A stretch of DNA of 64,000 bases from Lithospermum erythrorhizon (lineage: Eukaryota; Streptophyta; Magnoliopsida; Boraginales; Boraginaceae). The notes below the pieces were generated by a model that saw nothing but the letters and a program-made list of their open reading frames with translations, made no database searches and was not told the DNA's origin. The stretch's first letter is position 1; the number at the start of each line of letters is the position of its first letter. Positions 1-13,125 of this stretch are shown here, piece by piece. A program made the translations under genes and the position numbers. The stretch is from NCBI GenBank assembly GCA_019722365.1, contig JADFUC010001889.1, forward strand, positions 1,860,001-1,924,000. The letters are read 5' to 3'.

Positions 1-736
1 TTTCTTTTCGGGACATTCTAAAATTAGTTCTCATTTGTGAGACATTAATAATTTATGATGGAGTACTATCTTTTGTTTATCATTCTAAGTAAAATAATAA
101 TTCAGACCAACTTATACATATCATAACTTATACCTAAACGATATAAACTTATATTCCCCGGATTCATTTGTAATACTGTCCGACTGCAAATTCAGAAGAT
201 AAGACTGCATGTATTTTCAAAGAACTTCTTAACCACCTTAACAAGTAATTATAGAGTCCCATATAACATAAATGATAAATATGTATTAGTAAAATAAATA
301 AAAAATGATAATATTGTCCATGCCACCTTATATTTGAAGAGATAGATATATCTTTTAATCCATAAAACCCATAATATAGTCAACCGTAATCATTTCAGAT
401 ATTAAGTATATAGTACTCTATATAAATGAATGAAAAAGAAATAGTATCATTTTCAGGTTGTATTAGCAACACATTTCATAGCGCATATTCTGTAATGTAA
501 CTTAAAAAATAGAGTACTTTCCATTTGTCAATTATATCAGTTAATAATAAGTGAATTTTCAATTGATCTAATTGACATTGTACCATTTTTACAAAGTCCC
601 TTCAATATTTAGTCTAGCATGGTTTCTGCTAAAAACTATGCAGAGAACTGAATGAGCAGAATTATGATCTGCATGCTAATCTCTACCCAAGAGGTATCCA
701 TAAAAATATGTTACAGCAAAGATTTGTATCAATCAC
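1..736. other. 3' flank of the nicastrin gene
   Basis: AT-rich sequence downstream of the nicastrin stop codon at 737-739. It should hold the 3' UTR and polyadenylation region of that minus-strand gene. I see no other coding sequence, RNA gene or clear repeat in it. Confidence 0.5.
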
Positions 737-3700
737 TCAATCCTGCTTCAGGGCTTTTGCAATGAAAGTTCTAGCAATCACCATAACAAGGTAAGCAGTG
801 AGAGTAACAACAATACCTAACACCAAAATTAGCCGGTCATAAGTGGTACTCTGTCTTGTGTATACCCGGAGCCCTATCGTATTCCAATTGCTCTCTGTCC
901 AAATAGGATCTACCTGTCCCATGCTATCAGAGGAATTGTATGGTAACAACTTCCACGTATCAGATTCAGATTCATACTTCAAGCGAGTTGAATAAGCAGG
1001 AATGTACCTAAATTTGCACAATGAGGTATCATAATCCATAGTAGAGATGGAATGAAATCTTTACATCCATAAAGAAACTCACTGACGTTTTTGCAGAATA
1101 AACCAATTAGGCTCTAGTTTTTTTATAGACCATTTATATATTTTTCCAATTTCATTTAGATGAACACATAAAAAATTAGGTGTTCCTCGAATAATGCCCA
1201 AGAGTTCATGCTACCTGGTTGAGGAAGAAACACAAGCACCTTTCCCATCAGTCTCCAGACGGATGCATACTTGATTAGGGCCATTGCAATTTTTAGGACA
1301 ACTCGAGCTCATGTCTTTTGTTGGTCTAGATGTTTTATCTGCCAGGAAATTCCACACAAACCTTGGAACATCCAAGACATATCCAAGGTAAGGATCCGTT
1401 GAAGGCTCTCCAGAAATGACACCAGCATAATGACTGGGGCAAGTTGTGGATGGAGAAATGTAATGCTTAACCAAATTGCATTGTAAACCTGGCTCACAGT
1501 TTAACAAGCAACCCAAAAGTTCATCAACTAAAGACGCATTTATGTTGATAGCAGTCAAGCCAGAAGCATCAACATCAGTTTTCCCACTGGAAAGTATGTA
1601 CAAGGTTCTGGCAACAAGGGAAGCAGCCACAACTATAGCTGATGAGTTTATATTAGCTGCAACATTTCAGCAGATTAAGTTAGTTCCAAACGGAAAGCTA
1701 TATCGGAAGGATCAAAAATGATAAAAGAACCCAGTTTAAATTGAAAACAACTCACACAGATCATCTAGGTGACTATGGTAAAAACTGTTTGTAAAGCTCG
1801 TATCGAAATCTGCCAAGAGAACTCCAGAGGTTTGTGGTTTCTGAAATATAAGACACATCAAAACATATTAACACCCAGAGAATAAATAAATAGGAGTATA
1901 GGTCTAGAAGGGGATCTCATCACCAACAGGCGCAATAAAAGTAGAAAATAAAAAATAAAATATCAGAACATGGACTTGGGTGTTCATTTATTATACGAGC
2001 TCCAAAAAAGCTCAGTCAATCACCCTCTTATAAGCCAAATAAAAAAGAAAATCCAGACACTCAATAGTGTAACTAGCATCAGATTAATGAGAGATTAAAG
2101 GGCAACAGTTTGGTTTTCTTTACATTTTAACAAGACTCGTATGAGATGTGTTGATGAAAATTGACAAGTGCTTTATTTTCTCAATAGTGTTGAAGTTACA
2201 TATGGTTCCTAAAGTAGAATGAAAATTACATTTCTCATACTATAATATTGATACATAATAAAAATGATTTCATGACACCAAAAGTCAAAATATAAAAGAA
2301 GTGACTTGGAAACATCAGACCTATTTAATGCTTCTTAACCCCCCCTAGCGGAGCAGTATTACTCCATATGAAATAAAGAAGATGGACCTAGATTCACGAG
2401 TTTAAAACACATAATGTAAGGAAACCTTTCTCATCTCTATATCCCGTCTTATATCTTGGCCTTCTGTAATGTTGATAACTAGAATTGAAATGTTAGTTTC
2501 CACTCACATAGTATGAAACAATGTTAAGAAATAGATATTAATGTAGGAAACAAGCAATTCATAAAATGGCAGAAATAACAAGCAACTGAAAACTCAATCC
2601 AACTCAACCTTATTCAGAAATGTCATCAATGATGATGGAGGTAACCCAGGATTCGCTGTATTAGCCATAGAGATCTTGATATTATCATTCTTAAGTGAAT
2701 CTTGGGCATACTTCAAGGCATTCAAAGTCTTGTTTGTCATAGAGGTGGCCTGTAAATTCAAAACCCACATTAAAAATTAAATTATGAACAAAGTGGGAGA
2801 GGGGGTACAAGGACGGAAACGTGATACGTCATTGAGGTTGCCATTTTTCATAGCAATGAGAACAAGCACTAAACATTTGACTGAATCATAAATCTGCTCA
2901 TAACAAGCTTCGCTCCTATTTCCAGGAGGCTAAACAAAGCTTGTGCATAAAATAGTTTCTAATGTAAATTTCCCAAAATCTCACATGGAAGGACTCTCCA
3001 TGAAAGATGCATTTCACAAATGTATTTAACCCTGGCCGAATAAATAAAACCCTTACCTCAGAATGAAGAAAAAATGTTTTAACGTCATGGTTTGAGCTCC
3101 TTCCAACAGATCCAATTTCTAGGACCTGCATAAAGTCATATTAATTATGCATAAACATTTCAGGAACAAACTCTGAACGAAACTATAATCCGTCACATCC
3201 TTGGTCAAGACGTGCCATATAACAAAGCTTCTTTGTTTCATCTAATATAATATATCCTTAATCTTATTACAACATCTAAAGGAGCTACATTTACAAAGTT
3301 CCCAATACTTATCCAATTCGCCTCAACAGAACTCTGGTTCTCAACGAAAAAGGCTTGGACCATATCCAATTCAAGTTTCAACCCAGGTGCAAGGCACTAG
3401 CCATTGAGTATTCCTTATCATGTATATGAAGTACTGTATAAGTGTAAGAAGATAAGATTTACTATATTCATGTTCTTGATAATTCTGAACTGTTTTCCCT
3501 GTCTCCTTCATGAAGAAAGTGGATAAATTTACTACAAATCATCAGTGTTTCTTTGTTTATGTTATTTGAGCTGATAGTTTTCGAATTGACAGATACATGA
3601 GCGTAGGCTCTCACCAATGGGAATTGGAAAGCATTTACTCCATTACTTTGCAAAAAGGAAACAAAATTACTTCAGAAAATAGACCCAATCGACAGGAAAC

Positions 3701-6700
3701 CTTCATCAAACAAATTTGCCCATGTCAAACAAAGCCTAATTATCAGACTTAACATGGCCATGAGATGACAAGCTTTGACAGAATATTAAAAAGGATTCTA
3801 ACGGGTCACTACTTAATGAGGAGGGGCCAGCTTTTAAAACAATATTTTAAAGGATAGATCCATGGATCTAAGAAGAAAGAATACCATCTCAAGCATTGAC
3901 AAGTCAAGGCCATCGATACCACCACCATGTTGGTCAAGATCAAAAAGAAATCGACGACTGCCTAGGTATCCCCAGGCCTCCCCCGTAAAAGAAATGAATA
4001 GAAGCTGCATCAAAGGGGAAGAAAATAGGTTTAGTCAGTGTCAACATGAGAACATTTTAGAAATCCAGCATCAATATCAATTTATCAGACTAAAATATGC
4101 ATAATAGCTCAAGGGTTGAGTGAATGTGACATGACTAGCACTACATTGGTCAAAGGCAGATAGGGAGCTGTAGTATATCATACTGCAGCACTAAATCAAA
4201 ATTGACCTGTTTAGGAAAATCATCTAAGCCACTGAGACCAGAAAGAGCATCGACAGCAGCCAGCAAGGAGATCAAACCCTGGGAAGTAGATCAAAATAAC
4301 TTGTCAACATCATCATTCAAAAATATAGAAAATAACAATTAGATCCCAACAAGTCAAATTATAACTCACAGATATAGGTGAATCTGCCCCAAGGCTTTTG
4401 TCACGGAAGAAGGAAGCTGAATCCATTGACGTAATTGCTAGTATAATAGGCTTTGACTTTTGTGAAGATGAAACATTAAGTGGTGGAAGGGCTGACAAGA
4501 CACTGCCCTTCAAAATAAAGAAATCGTCATTAAATGCTAAATAGTATCATATTCAGTGTTTCAACCATTGAAACGTGAATTACAAACAATACCTCAAAAC
4601 AAAATGTTTCTATGAATAACTGACTACTGGAAGACTAAAGCGTTAGCAAACTGACATGATAGTTGTTCATTGAGGGTATAGACAAAGCCTAAGAAATTAT
4701 GGAGTACCAACAAATAGTTACATTAACAAAAAAAACATATTTCATCTCCAAACATACTCAGCAAAGATAGTAAACCCAGTAGAATCAAAGTAGAAAATTT
4801 AAAAAATATAACCATGCAGCTGCGTAAAAATGAGATTCAAATAGAACTTGGCTGGACTTGGGAACTACTATGGATCTCCCTGATTTGGTCCTGCAGCCAG
4901 AGACACTCTCTTTTGCTAAGACTCTCAAATGTAAACTTTAAGGCACAACTAATAATTATACATAATGACCCACATTTACATTCATAATCATACTAAGTCT
5001 TCCAAGTTCCATCCTCTTTAATTTGCAAATAAGGATACATGTATGCCAGATCCAAAAGATATATGTTACGACTAACTAAAGATAGATGGTTTTAGCAACT
5101 ACATGCAAACAAACCTTACCTGTAACCACCCAGCGGAAGGCAAGTTCCTTCTCGCAAACATGATTCCGAGTCATGAGTTCCGGATTTTGTTGTCTAACCA
5201 AAACCAATAAGATAAAACATTAACAGCATACGGCGTTAACATGTCCCCGATGCCTTGAAGAGGCTTGCGGGTTAGGGGGTTTAGTATTTGCGCCACATGA
5301 TATAAAGGGAGAAATTCCCCAAATTGACCAAAGAATAGAGTCTGAAATCTTAGTCTCTTATTTACTTGATAATAAGCTTAGGTAGTGTAATGAGCCATTT
5401 TGATATATTCCATTATATTCAACAGCCAGAGAATATAAGATAATTGCACATAATTTTGTATATGTAGATAGTTTAAGATTTGAAAAGCAATTTATTCTGC
5501 AGTGTGTTACCTGCATTTCCAGATCAAATTCAGCCACATCCATAATATAAGATTTCTTTTTATTTTCATTCTTAGTTGCAACCTGAATAATAAGCAAGTC
5601 ATGCTTTAGTAAAATATGATATATCTGTAACTGGCAGCCTTAACAGCGTAACCATTCTATATATGAGTGCTTCGTTGGATAATTAAAAAGGTATCTTGAT
5701 TCAGATTTACTTTCTCATGTGTTAAAAGATTTTATTAATTGGAAAGCCAACATTCATTTCCTATCTGATTATGCCCAGTATAATACAATTTAACACTACG
5801 GGACAATGATTTGGTAATTAACAAAAACTAACACCGAAATCAGCCTCAAATTAATATCAAGTCAGGCCTATAAATTAGGTAGAAGTATAAAGAAACATGA
5901 TTAACTGATTAAATTGAATCTACAATTCAATATAGAATGAAGATGGCATGTACTTTAATAAAAGAAATTACCTTCCCAAGAGCTAATGTGGCATCATCTG
6001 AAAGCAAGAATATAGGGAAATTATATGCTTTCCACATAACTTCAGAACCCTGCAAATGGGAAAAAAAATAAAAATTAGATGGGAGTTTCATGCGAAAAGG
6101 ATTTTCTGGTCAGACTAGCAAATAAGTGTTTGATTAATAAGAATTTCCCAAAAGGTCTATTTCACTAATAGTTGAACTCCAGCTAACAACCATAGCACTT
6201 GAAAGACCGTGAGCAGTTGATTTAATAATGAAGAGCTTTCTTAGTATTTATTCGTCAAGGCTCACAAACATGAAGGCACATGTTCACAAAGTAATCAGTC
6301 CTAATATGGAGATCATGCACCTTCGTAAGTATGTAGAATGTTACTTAAACAAAGGTGTTGCTTCGAAAGTTCAGAATTATAGACACTATCTTTTGTATAG
6401 TTATTCTCAGATGGATCTATTAGAACTTATCAGTGCCTAGTGTACGGATCCATCTACTTCAAAATGTCTGCTTGGCAACAATCTACTGAGAGGATTTGCA
6501 AGAGTGACAAGTACGATCAGTAGTAGATAACTTACTGATGGATTCCATACATAATCTTGATTGCGATAAGGTGCAAACTCAGATTGTGGAAACAGTTTGT
6601 CTGGAGAATATCCTGCAAGAATAACACATTTTAATCATGTTTGGGTGTCCACTTTTCATGTGTCATAAAAAAGGCTGATTTACCTTTCAGCTGTTTGCCA

Positions 6701-8399
6701 GATCCTGATTCAACTAACACACCAGCCACATGCTTAGCATAGTTTGAATCTTTTGATAACCTGAGAGATACCATGACTTCTCAATTACCAACAGGAGGAA
6801 CTAATAATATAATTAATCTCATGTGCACAAAGAGAAGATACGAGAGAGCACCAAGGCAAATGACATATGGCCTTCATGAGAAAGAAAACGATATATCTCA
6901 TAGTACACTAATCACTTCCAAACTTCTCTCAGAAAATTGAGGAACATGTAAATTTATAATTGCAATTCAAATTTACAGGTCAATGAACCTCTCATGCACG
7001 ATGATAACTATTTCTCACTGCATGGCCTTCATAACTTAAGCATATAGGGCTAATTATCCAATCAAATTACAGATCATATAATATATCAACACATGTGAGG
7101 ATAAGTAGTCATACACCCTCACAATATACACTCTCATCTATACATGACGTGAAAGCAATGTTAGCTTTACCAAGTTTATATTTTATCAACAGATTTCGAT
7201 TTTAAATTGGCACAGAAAATATTATTAAATCCAATGGCTGCTATATCTTGCTCATACATTGAATTTATGGACAAGCTATTTTCAAATCTTAACATGCCGC
7301 ACCAGCTTCCAGGTAAGCAAAAGGGTTCTCACAAGCAGTCAATGAAATATTTTAGTAAAGGTTTTGAAACATAAACAACTGGTGTATATTGAAGGATATT
7401 AATAGAGAATGAAGGAATAAATATAGAATTAGCAGAGGCAACTATCATATCCGCAATATAACTAACATTGTTACAAAAGAATCCTGTAAATTAACGAATT
7501 GAAAAAGGGCGTCATTTGATTTTGTAATATGGAAAGTTGAAGCTGGCATAAATCCACCACGCGGGATGAAAAAAACAGATTTACAAAGAAACAAAAGGCA
7601 CATTTCCAGTTCCCTTTAAAAACTGTAACCAAACCAAATCAAATGTGCCAGTGCTCTTTTTAAGATTGTAACAGGGATGGAAATTACATACCTTGTAAAT
7701 AAGCCCTCAAAATCACTTAAAGATACCAGCAATGCAGAAGACTCTGTCAGGTTATCTACACTGTTGAATCTAACAACTGGGGCAACAACTTTTGCACGGC
7801 CAGGATCTGAATACAAATTTCATAATCAGACTATTACAAGTTAAATAAGAGTCAAAAGGGCAACAAATAGAGTTCCAAAAGTACCTACTTGAACAACCAA
7901 TCTCCGCTGTGAGGTTGAGGAGCCTTACACATGGATAGCCATCTATAGAAGTGTACATTAACTTCTCAAGATCAGGAACAGATTCCAGAGACTTCTCTAG
8001 TCCTAAAACTATCCAAAATAAACAAGATCATAATATAATAGATAAGAAAGTATGATGAGGACTTTCTTAATAAAGGATGAAACAGGAAGAATAACACAAT
8101 CTCCCATCAGAAAGTTACTCATGGAAAGAAGACGAATTCAAAAAAGAGACAACGTATTACAAAAATTAAGTGATCGAAACAAAAGTTCATCGATAACCAA
8201 AAAGGAAATTTTGCTTACAGAAGTACATTAGGTAGAGAGAAGGACAGAGATTGCACAAGCCCCAATTCCCCAAGTATAGACGACATAGTTCCAAAAGCAT
8301 ATAAAGTTACTTATGATAGTTCCAAAAGCATATAAACTTACTTATAAATTTTACGAATGCTAGAAGAACTAGAAATGGGTTGCAATGAACAGCAGCCAT
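737..8399 (-). CDS. NCSTN: Nicastrin (gamma-secretase subunit), 16 exons
   Basis: Nicastrin is the large type I membrane glycoprotein of gamma-secretase, the presenilin complex of endomembranes, where it helps recognise substrates. The exons I resolve on the minus strand are 8342-8399, 7889-8002, 7692-7806, 6684-6760, 6536-6612, 5972-6049, 5511-5582, 5120-5193, 4370-4502, 4207-4278, 3885-4004, 3057-3125, 2609-2749, 1756-1840, 1215-1656 and 737-1007. All junctions are GT/AG. The exons sum to 1998 nt, a single open frame of 665 residues, close to the roughly 676 of the Arabidopsis protein. The first exon encodes a short hydrophobic leader beginning MAAVHCNPF. The lumenal part contains GCSNPG, MDSASFFRDKS, GADSPIS, YHSHLDDLSNINS and a Cys-rich stretch near the end. 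The C-terminus has WTESNW, one transmembrane helix (LILVLGIVVTLTAYLVMVI) and the conserved tail AKALKQD. The start was chosen because exon 1 is the only upstream ATG exon that splices in phase. The gene appears intact. Confidence 0.96.
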
Positions 8400-11300
8400 C
8401 CTAAAAAACAAAGCTATGATACATAATTGAGATTGGGCATGTGTTAAATCGATAGGTTACAGCTTTTGGGTTTTGCGGAGTGAGTGGCCAACCTAGATAT
8501 GTTCTTCCTACAGCACTAGGTATGGAGCCAAATATGAGTTCTATAATCTATACTACTTCTTCCGCAAAAAGTTGCTTTAAAAATTCTCAGTTTTTAGGCA
8601 CCGGATGGAAGAGCTGAATTGTCTAGTGAGCTAAATAATGCAATCCTTTTGGCAAATAGATCGAAGCATTGTTCTTTTCTAGGTGATCAATTTAAATCTA
8701 TCCATATATCAAGTATCAGTAAAAAAGTAACCCATAAATATATCATCTCACAGAAGTCAGAAACAGCCAAACCGTTTGTTGGTGGCTAGTGAGACTTAGA
8801 CGAATGCATTAAATACCTATGCATATCTGACGCAATTATATTCTCAACAAAGGAAAATGAGATCCTTAATAGAATCTCGCTGCGATCAATAATCCTACAA
8901 CATATTTTATGTGCTCGTCCAGGAATTTACCTTTCCCTACTTAATGGGATAAGACTTAGTTTGGGCCGAGAATTTACCTTTAATTAAAACATTTATATTT
9001 ACGCTTCCTTACAAATTCCAAACTAACCACATTACAATAAAACGTCACATGTATATCAAATTTTGAATACAAGCAATCCTAATCAATGCTCCATTCAAAA
9101 TTAACCAACTATACAACTATATAACAGTCGACTCCAATGTAACAAGTCCAAAAGTAGCTCCCTGCAAATTTGTATATTTTTCTTCATTACTATAATATTA
9201 CTGTTCGCCCCCATATGTACCCTCTGCTTCACCACCGGCCCGTAAAGAGTTCGCCTCTAATCTAAAAACCAAATTGCTTTCATATCAAGTACTTCAAAAC
9301 CAGTTCCATACAAATCACCAATTTGATCACAAGTACAACATATCCATTTGCTCGATTTTTTCCGAATCCTAGCTTTTTTCAACTTAATCAAAAAAATATT
9401 TTGGTATAAAATACTACCAATCAATACACTATATTTGAATAATCAAAATTAAAAATAAAAAAAATTATGCATCCCTAACTGACATATATAATTTACTAAT
9501 TTGAATAAAAATTATCATGTTTATTAGAATAAATATACTATATTTTGGTATAATTTTGACCATATATTATACACATATACAAAAAATATTTAAAGTCAAA
9601 ATTGAAGAAACCTGAGTGAGAAAAGTGGAGCAAGGAGATGAAAAAAGTCAAAATCAGCTTTGAATCCATAGCATCCACTCAAAATTCAGCTTTGGAAGGT
9701 TGTACAATGTTCATTATTGATTGTACTGTTGATTTCAAGGTTTATGTATGTAGGAGTACCAATATCCAAATTTATTTTAACTTAATTGGTACATTTGATT
9801 AATCATTTTTTTAAAATAAACTTAATTTTAATAATGAATTGAATTTGAGTGGGACTAAAAAAGTGTTAAAATATACTGAAATGACTATTTTACTCTTATT
9901 AAAACTTTATGTATATTATACTTATAAATAGGGGAGTAAAATAGAAATTTCAGTTCCCTTTTTAACATTGTTTGAAGTGTGCTTATAGCACTAGTTATAC
10001 AATAGTTATCTTACTTTTGATTAAATAATTCTTCTATATAATTTTGAGTGAATTTTCAAAATGTTCAAATTATTAAAAGGTTGAAATCCTCCACCTAACC
10101 GTATTACATTAGTCATGCTCTTGTGTTATACGTAAAAGGTAAATCGTAAGATGTGTCTCAACTGATCAGTGTACTACACTGATGATGGCTCTCAACAAAC
10201 CAACTCATACAAGATTATTTACTAGTCGAGCTATAAAACTCTAGTCTCCTCATCAATTGAGACACATACTATGATTAACTCCTCCATATTATCCAAGGGC
10301 AGAGACCTCGAGGAAATATTCACATTATTAGATACTATATACGCCAACTATTTAGATACTATATTTTAATACTGTTTAGTGTGCTTTTACTCCCACTCCT
10401 ATTGTATATACATTTTTAAAAGAAATAGGTAGTTAAATGGATGGGGAGTATTAGCCATCGTATGTGGAAAAAAACCCTTCTCCCCCACCCCTTATATGTT
10501 GAGAATCGAATAGAGAATCGAATAAAGTACTTTAATTCTAAGTGTTTGGAAGCCTCCTAACCACTATGACATCGATATTCCCATATATTGTATTTCATTA
10601 TACAAACTTATCATAATATTTGTGGTTTAAGTACAATAAATAATGAATTATTTCAACACTCATATGACTTTTTAGACTTTTTAAATGATAGGCGTTATAT
10701 GTGTGTCATTAGCTCATTTCAAAATACAAATATAGCCTATAATTATGTTTCTTATGCGAAAAATTATGCACTTACAAAATATTCATCACACTTATTTTCT
10801 CTAAAAAATCTTTAGATGCTCTGATGAGTGATGAATAGGCAAACTATGATGTGTGTGAAAATTGCTCACAGAATCACAGCCTTCAATAACGACTCTTGTA
10901 ATCATTTTAAGGCCTAAAAGTATGAGAAAATTAAGTCTATTTACATCATTAGCAAGTACAAACATTCATGATTTCCTTACAAAAGTAGAAATACTGAATC
11001 TGCTCCTCATGAAAATGGGTGACTATGAATGACTAGCATCTCACATTTCTCTGTATGCAACTCAAACAACTATTGTTACTTTTATAATACAGTTTTCTGC
11101 TGACGAAAACGATACATTACCAAAGTACAAAGAAACTTAAATAAGATACATAGAAGCAAGAATGAAATAGGTGACAAACTCAGGTGGCCGAGGGGATTAG
11201 AGACGGCTAAGGCAGCAGTGGAGCATAAGAATCGGCAGCTCCAATTGAAGTTATCATCTTCAAATTCTTCTTGTCATGGTTCTTTAGCCTGTTCACTTTA

Positions 11301-11563
11301 GATACTGCAGGGGTGTTTAGGCAACAGTACAACCACAATCGCTCGAATTATGAAGAAACACAGTGACAGATACCAGATTGGTCAATGAGTGCTACACATT
11401 ATCAGCTCGAGCAGCTAACGTATTAGGTAATGTCACATCTACAATAGCATACATAGATCCTGAAAAGAGAGAGCTATACTATAGAGTCATAGCGGATGCC
11501 TAATGTGCAGTTTATCAAAAATTCAGCTGCCCCAACCAGTGGAACAGCTGCACATATCTCTTG
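8400..11563. other. Intergenic region between nicastrin and the PPR gene
   Basis: This stretch holds the nicastrin promoter and 5' UTR (right of 8399) and the 3' flank of the PPR gene (about 11000-11563). It is AT-rich, especially 9360-9600. The open frames in it, such as 10588-10815, look like chance and have no recognisable product. The only structure noted is a short palindrome at 10165-10183. Confidence 0.45.
10165..10183. repeat. Perfect 9-bp inverted repeat with 1-nt spacer
   Basis: ATCAGTGTA, a single C, then TACACTGAT form a perfect palindrome in an intergenic stretch. It could bind a dimeric regulator or be chance. No gene start is close enough to assign a role. Confidence 0.5.
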
Positions 11564-12883
11564 TCATACTATTGGTTTCACCTTTATCACTTGCCTAATC
11601 CTACTGCCAATACCTTCTTGAATTTTTTCACATAATTCTCTATCTAATAAATCCATCTCCCCGGAAGACTTCAGTGCATCGCAAACTAAATTATAAGTAT
11701 ATTCTCTTGGAATTGATCCCCTCTCAACCAACTCGGTAAGATATTTACATGCTTCCGTCACTCTTCCTGCTGCACACAAGCCGTGAATGATTGGTGTATA
11801 AGAGCTTGTAGTAGCTATTCCATGGTTAAATTCTTCCATCCTTCTCATCATCTCAATAGCCTTGTCAATCTCGTTAACAGCACTGAAATACCTAATGAAT
11901 GAATCATAAGTCACACGATTTGGCATGCAACCCCTTTTCGACATATCTTCAAACAACTCTAGTGCCCTATCAATTCTATATGTTTTACAACAACCATTTA
12001 TCAAACAGTTGTACGTTACAACATCAGGACTAAACCCTTTAAACAACATTAACCGAAACAAATGATTCGCCTCCCATATCCTCCTCCTTATCGCCTTCCT
12101 ACACCCTACTTCCATCCCATATTTACAATAAGAACTAATCAAAATTGTATAAGTAAACTTATCAGGAGGACATCTAAATCCCGGCAGCTCCATTTGATCT
12201 AGCAAGAACTTAGCTTTCTTGAAATAGCCTACTCTACAAAGTGCATAAATTACAGTATTATAAGCACAAGCATCAGGCATACAACGAAACTTCCTCATCA
12301 GATAAAATGCACCCAATGCTTCATTAACTAACCCCTCCTCACCTAACACCTTTATAAGACAAGTCATACTATTTGTGCTAACAAGGCCCCTTCTTGACAC
12401 CCTTTTCAGAAACTCCCAAAAGGGTTTCATATTCAGTAAACAACCTTTAGCCAAAACAATTGCCATTTCTTTACAAGTCTGTTCATCATGAACAAACCCA
12501 AAATCCATTTCGACCCAATCAAAAAACTCATGAGCTTTTCTAACTCCAAGATTCACTTTTTCAGGGTCTCTATGAGCTGCAGGGCCAAGTACAAGAATAC
12601 CCTTTTCACATTTCAAAAATTCTTCCTTTAAGCGCCTTTGTTTTAGAGGAGCCCTGTGGCGAAAACCCTTTTGGCGGCCAATTGATCGCGGTGACGAAAA
12701 AAGACATCTTGGGATGATTCTTAGAACTTCTGAAACCGATTCTGTTGTCCATACATTGTTGTGGGGCTTTCTCTTGGGTGTGATGGAAGCTTCAAAAGGC
12801 CTATCTCGTATGATTACTGCAAATACTTGGTTTACAAGATGTGATTTTGATAAATATTGTTGAAGAGGTTTGGTTGAAAACAT
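11564..12883 (-). CDS. P-class pentatricopeptide repeat protein, At1g77405-like
   Basis: Intronless gene encoding 439 residues from the first ATG at 12881-12883. The frame stays open 18 codons further upstream to 12937, but that extension begins with TTG, so I use the ATG. PPR proteins are helical-repeat RNA-binding proteins that process organellar transcripts. The sequence follows Arabidopsis At1g77405 (about 458 aa) nearly end to end: VNQV near the N-terminus, then SPRSIGRQKGFRHR, LVLGPAA, AYNTVIYALCRVGYFKKA, TYTILISSYCKYG, GCRKAIRRR, PDVVTYNCLINGCCKT, RALELFEDM, and a terminal REYTYNLVCDAL. Repeats of about 35 residues of the P type run through the second half, with no E or DYW extension. 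The N-terminus is basic and Ser-rich, suggesting mitochondrial or plastid import. The exact RNA target cannot be read from the sequence. The gene looks intact. Confidence 0.95.
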   Translation of the reverse strand: MFSTKPLQQYLSKSHLVNQVFAVIIRDRPFEASITPKRKPHNNVWTTESVSEVLRIIPRCLFSSPRSIGRQKGFRHRAPLKQRRLKEEFLKCEKGILVLGPAAHRDPEKVNLGVRKAHEFFDWVEMDFGFVHDEQTCKEMAIVLAKGCLLNMKPFWEFLKRVSRRGLVSTNSMTCLIKVLGEEGLVNEALGAFYLMRKFRCMPDACAYNTVIYALCRVGYFKKAKFLLDQMELPGFRCPPDKFTYTILISSYCKYGMEVGCRKAIRRRIWEANHLFRLMLFKGFSPDVVTYNCLINGCCKTYRIDRALELFEDMSKRGCMPNRVTYDSFIRYFSAVNEIDKAIEMMRRMEEFNHGIATTSSYTPIIHGLCAAGRVTEACKYLTELVERGSIPREYTYNLVCDALKSSGEMDLLDRELCEKIQEGIGSRIRQVIKVKPIV

Positions 12884-12929
12884 CAGATTGAGCAAAAAAC
12901 CTGGCGCCAAATCAAGATAAAATTTTATT

Positions 12930-13125
12930 GCTAACAAAAAATGAAATTCTGGTTACAAAAGTGCATTAGGTAGATAGGATAGAGATTGAACTAACCCTAA
13001 AGCATATACAACAAAGTGCCCAACATCATATAAACTTTCAGATGAATGTAATGGATGCTAAAAGGAGAAACAGTAGCTACCTTAAAAAACAAAGCAATGG
13101 TACACTAAAAAATAATTAACAATTA
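12930..13125 (-). pseudogene. Relic of the nicastrin exon 1 region upstream of the PPR gene
   Basis: This stretch aligns by eye, in the same orientation, with 8195-8430, which spans exon 1 and the start of intron 1 of nicastrin. Shared blocks include CATTAGGTAGA (both copies), a CATATAAACTT block, a TGCTARAAG block and CTTAAAAAACAAAGC against CCTAAAAAACAAAGC. At the position of the nicastrin start codon (+ strand AGCCATCCT) the relic reads AGCTACCTT, so the ATG is lost. No later nicastrin exons follow, because the PPR gene starts immediately to the left. I infer an old partial duplication. Whether it now serves as PPR promoter is unknown. Confidence 0.6.

Noticed and set aside
12884..12937. 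N-terminal extension of the PPR frame to 12937
   Set aside because: The extension starts with TTG, not ATG. Plant nuclear genes normally start at ATG, and the first ATG is at 12881-12883.
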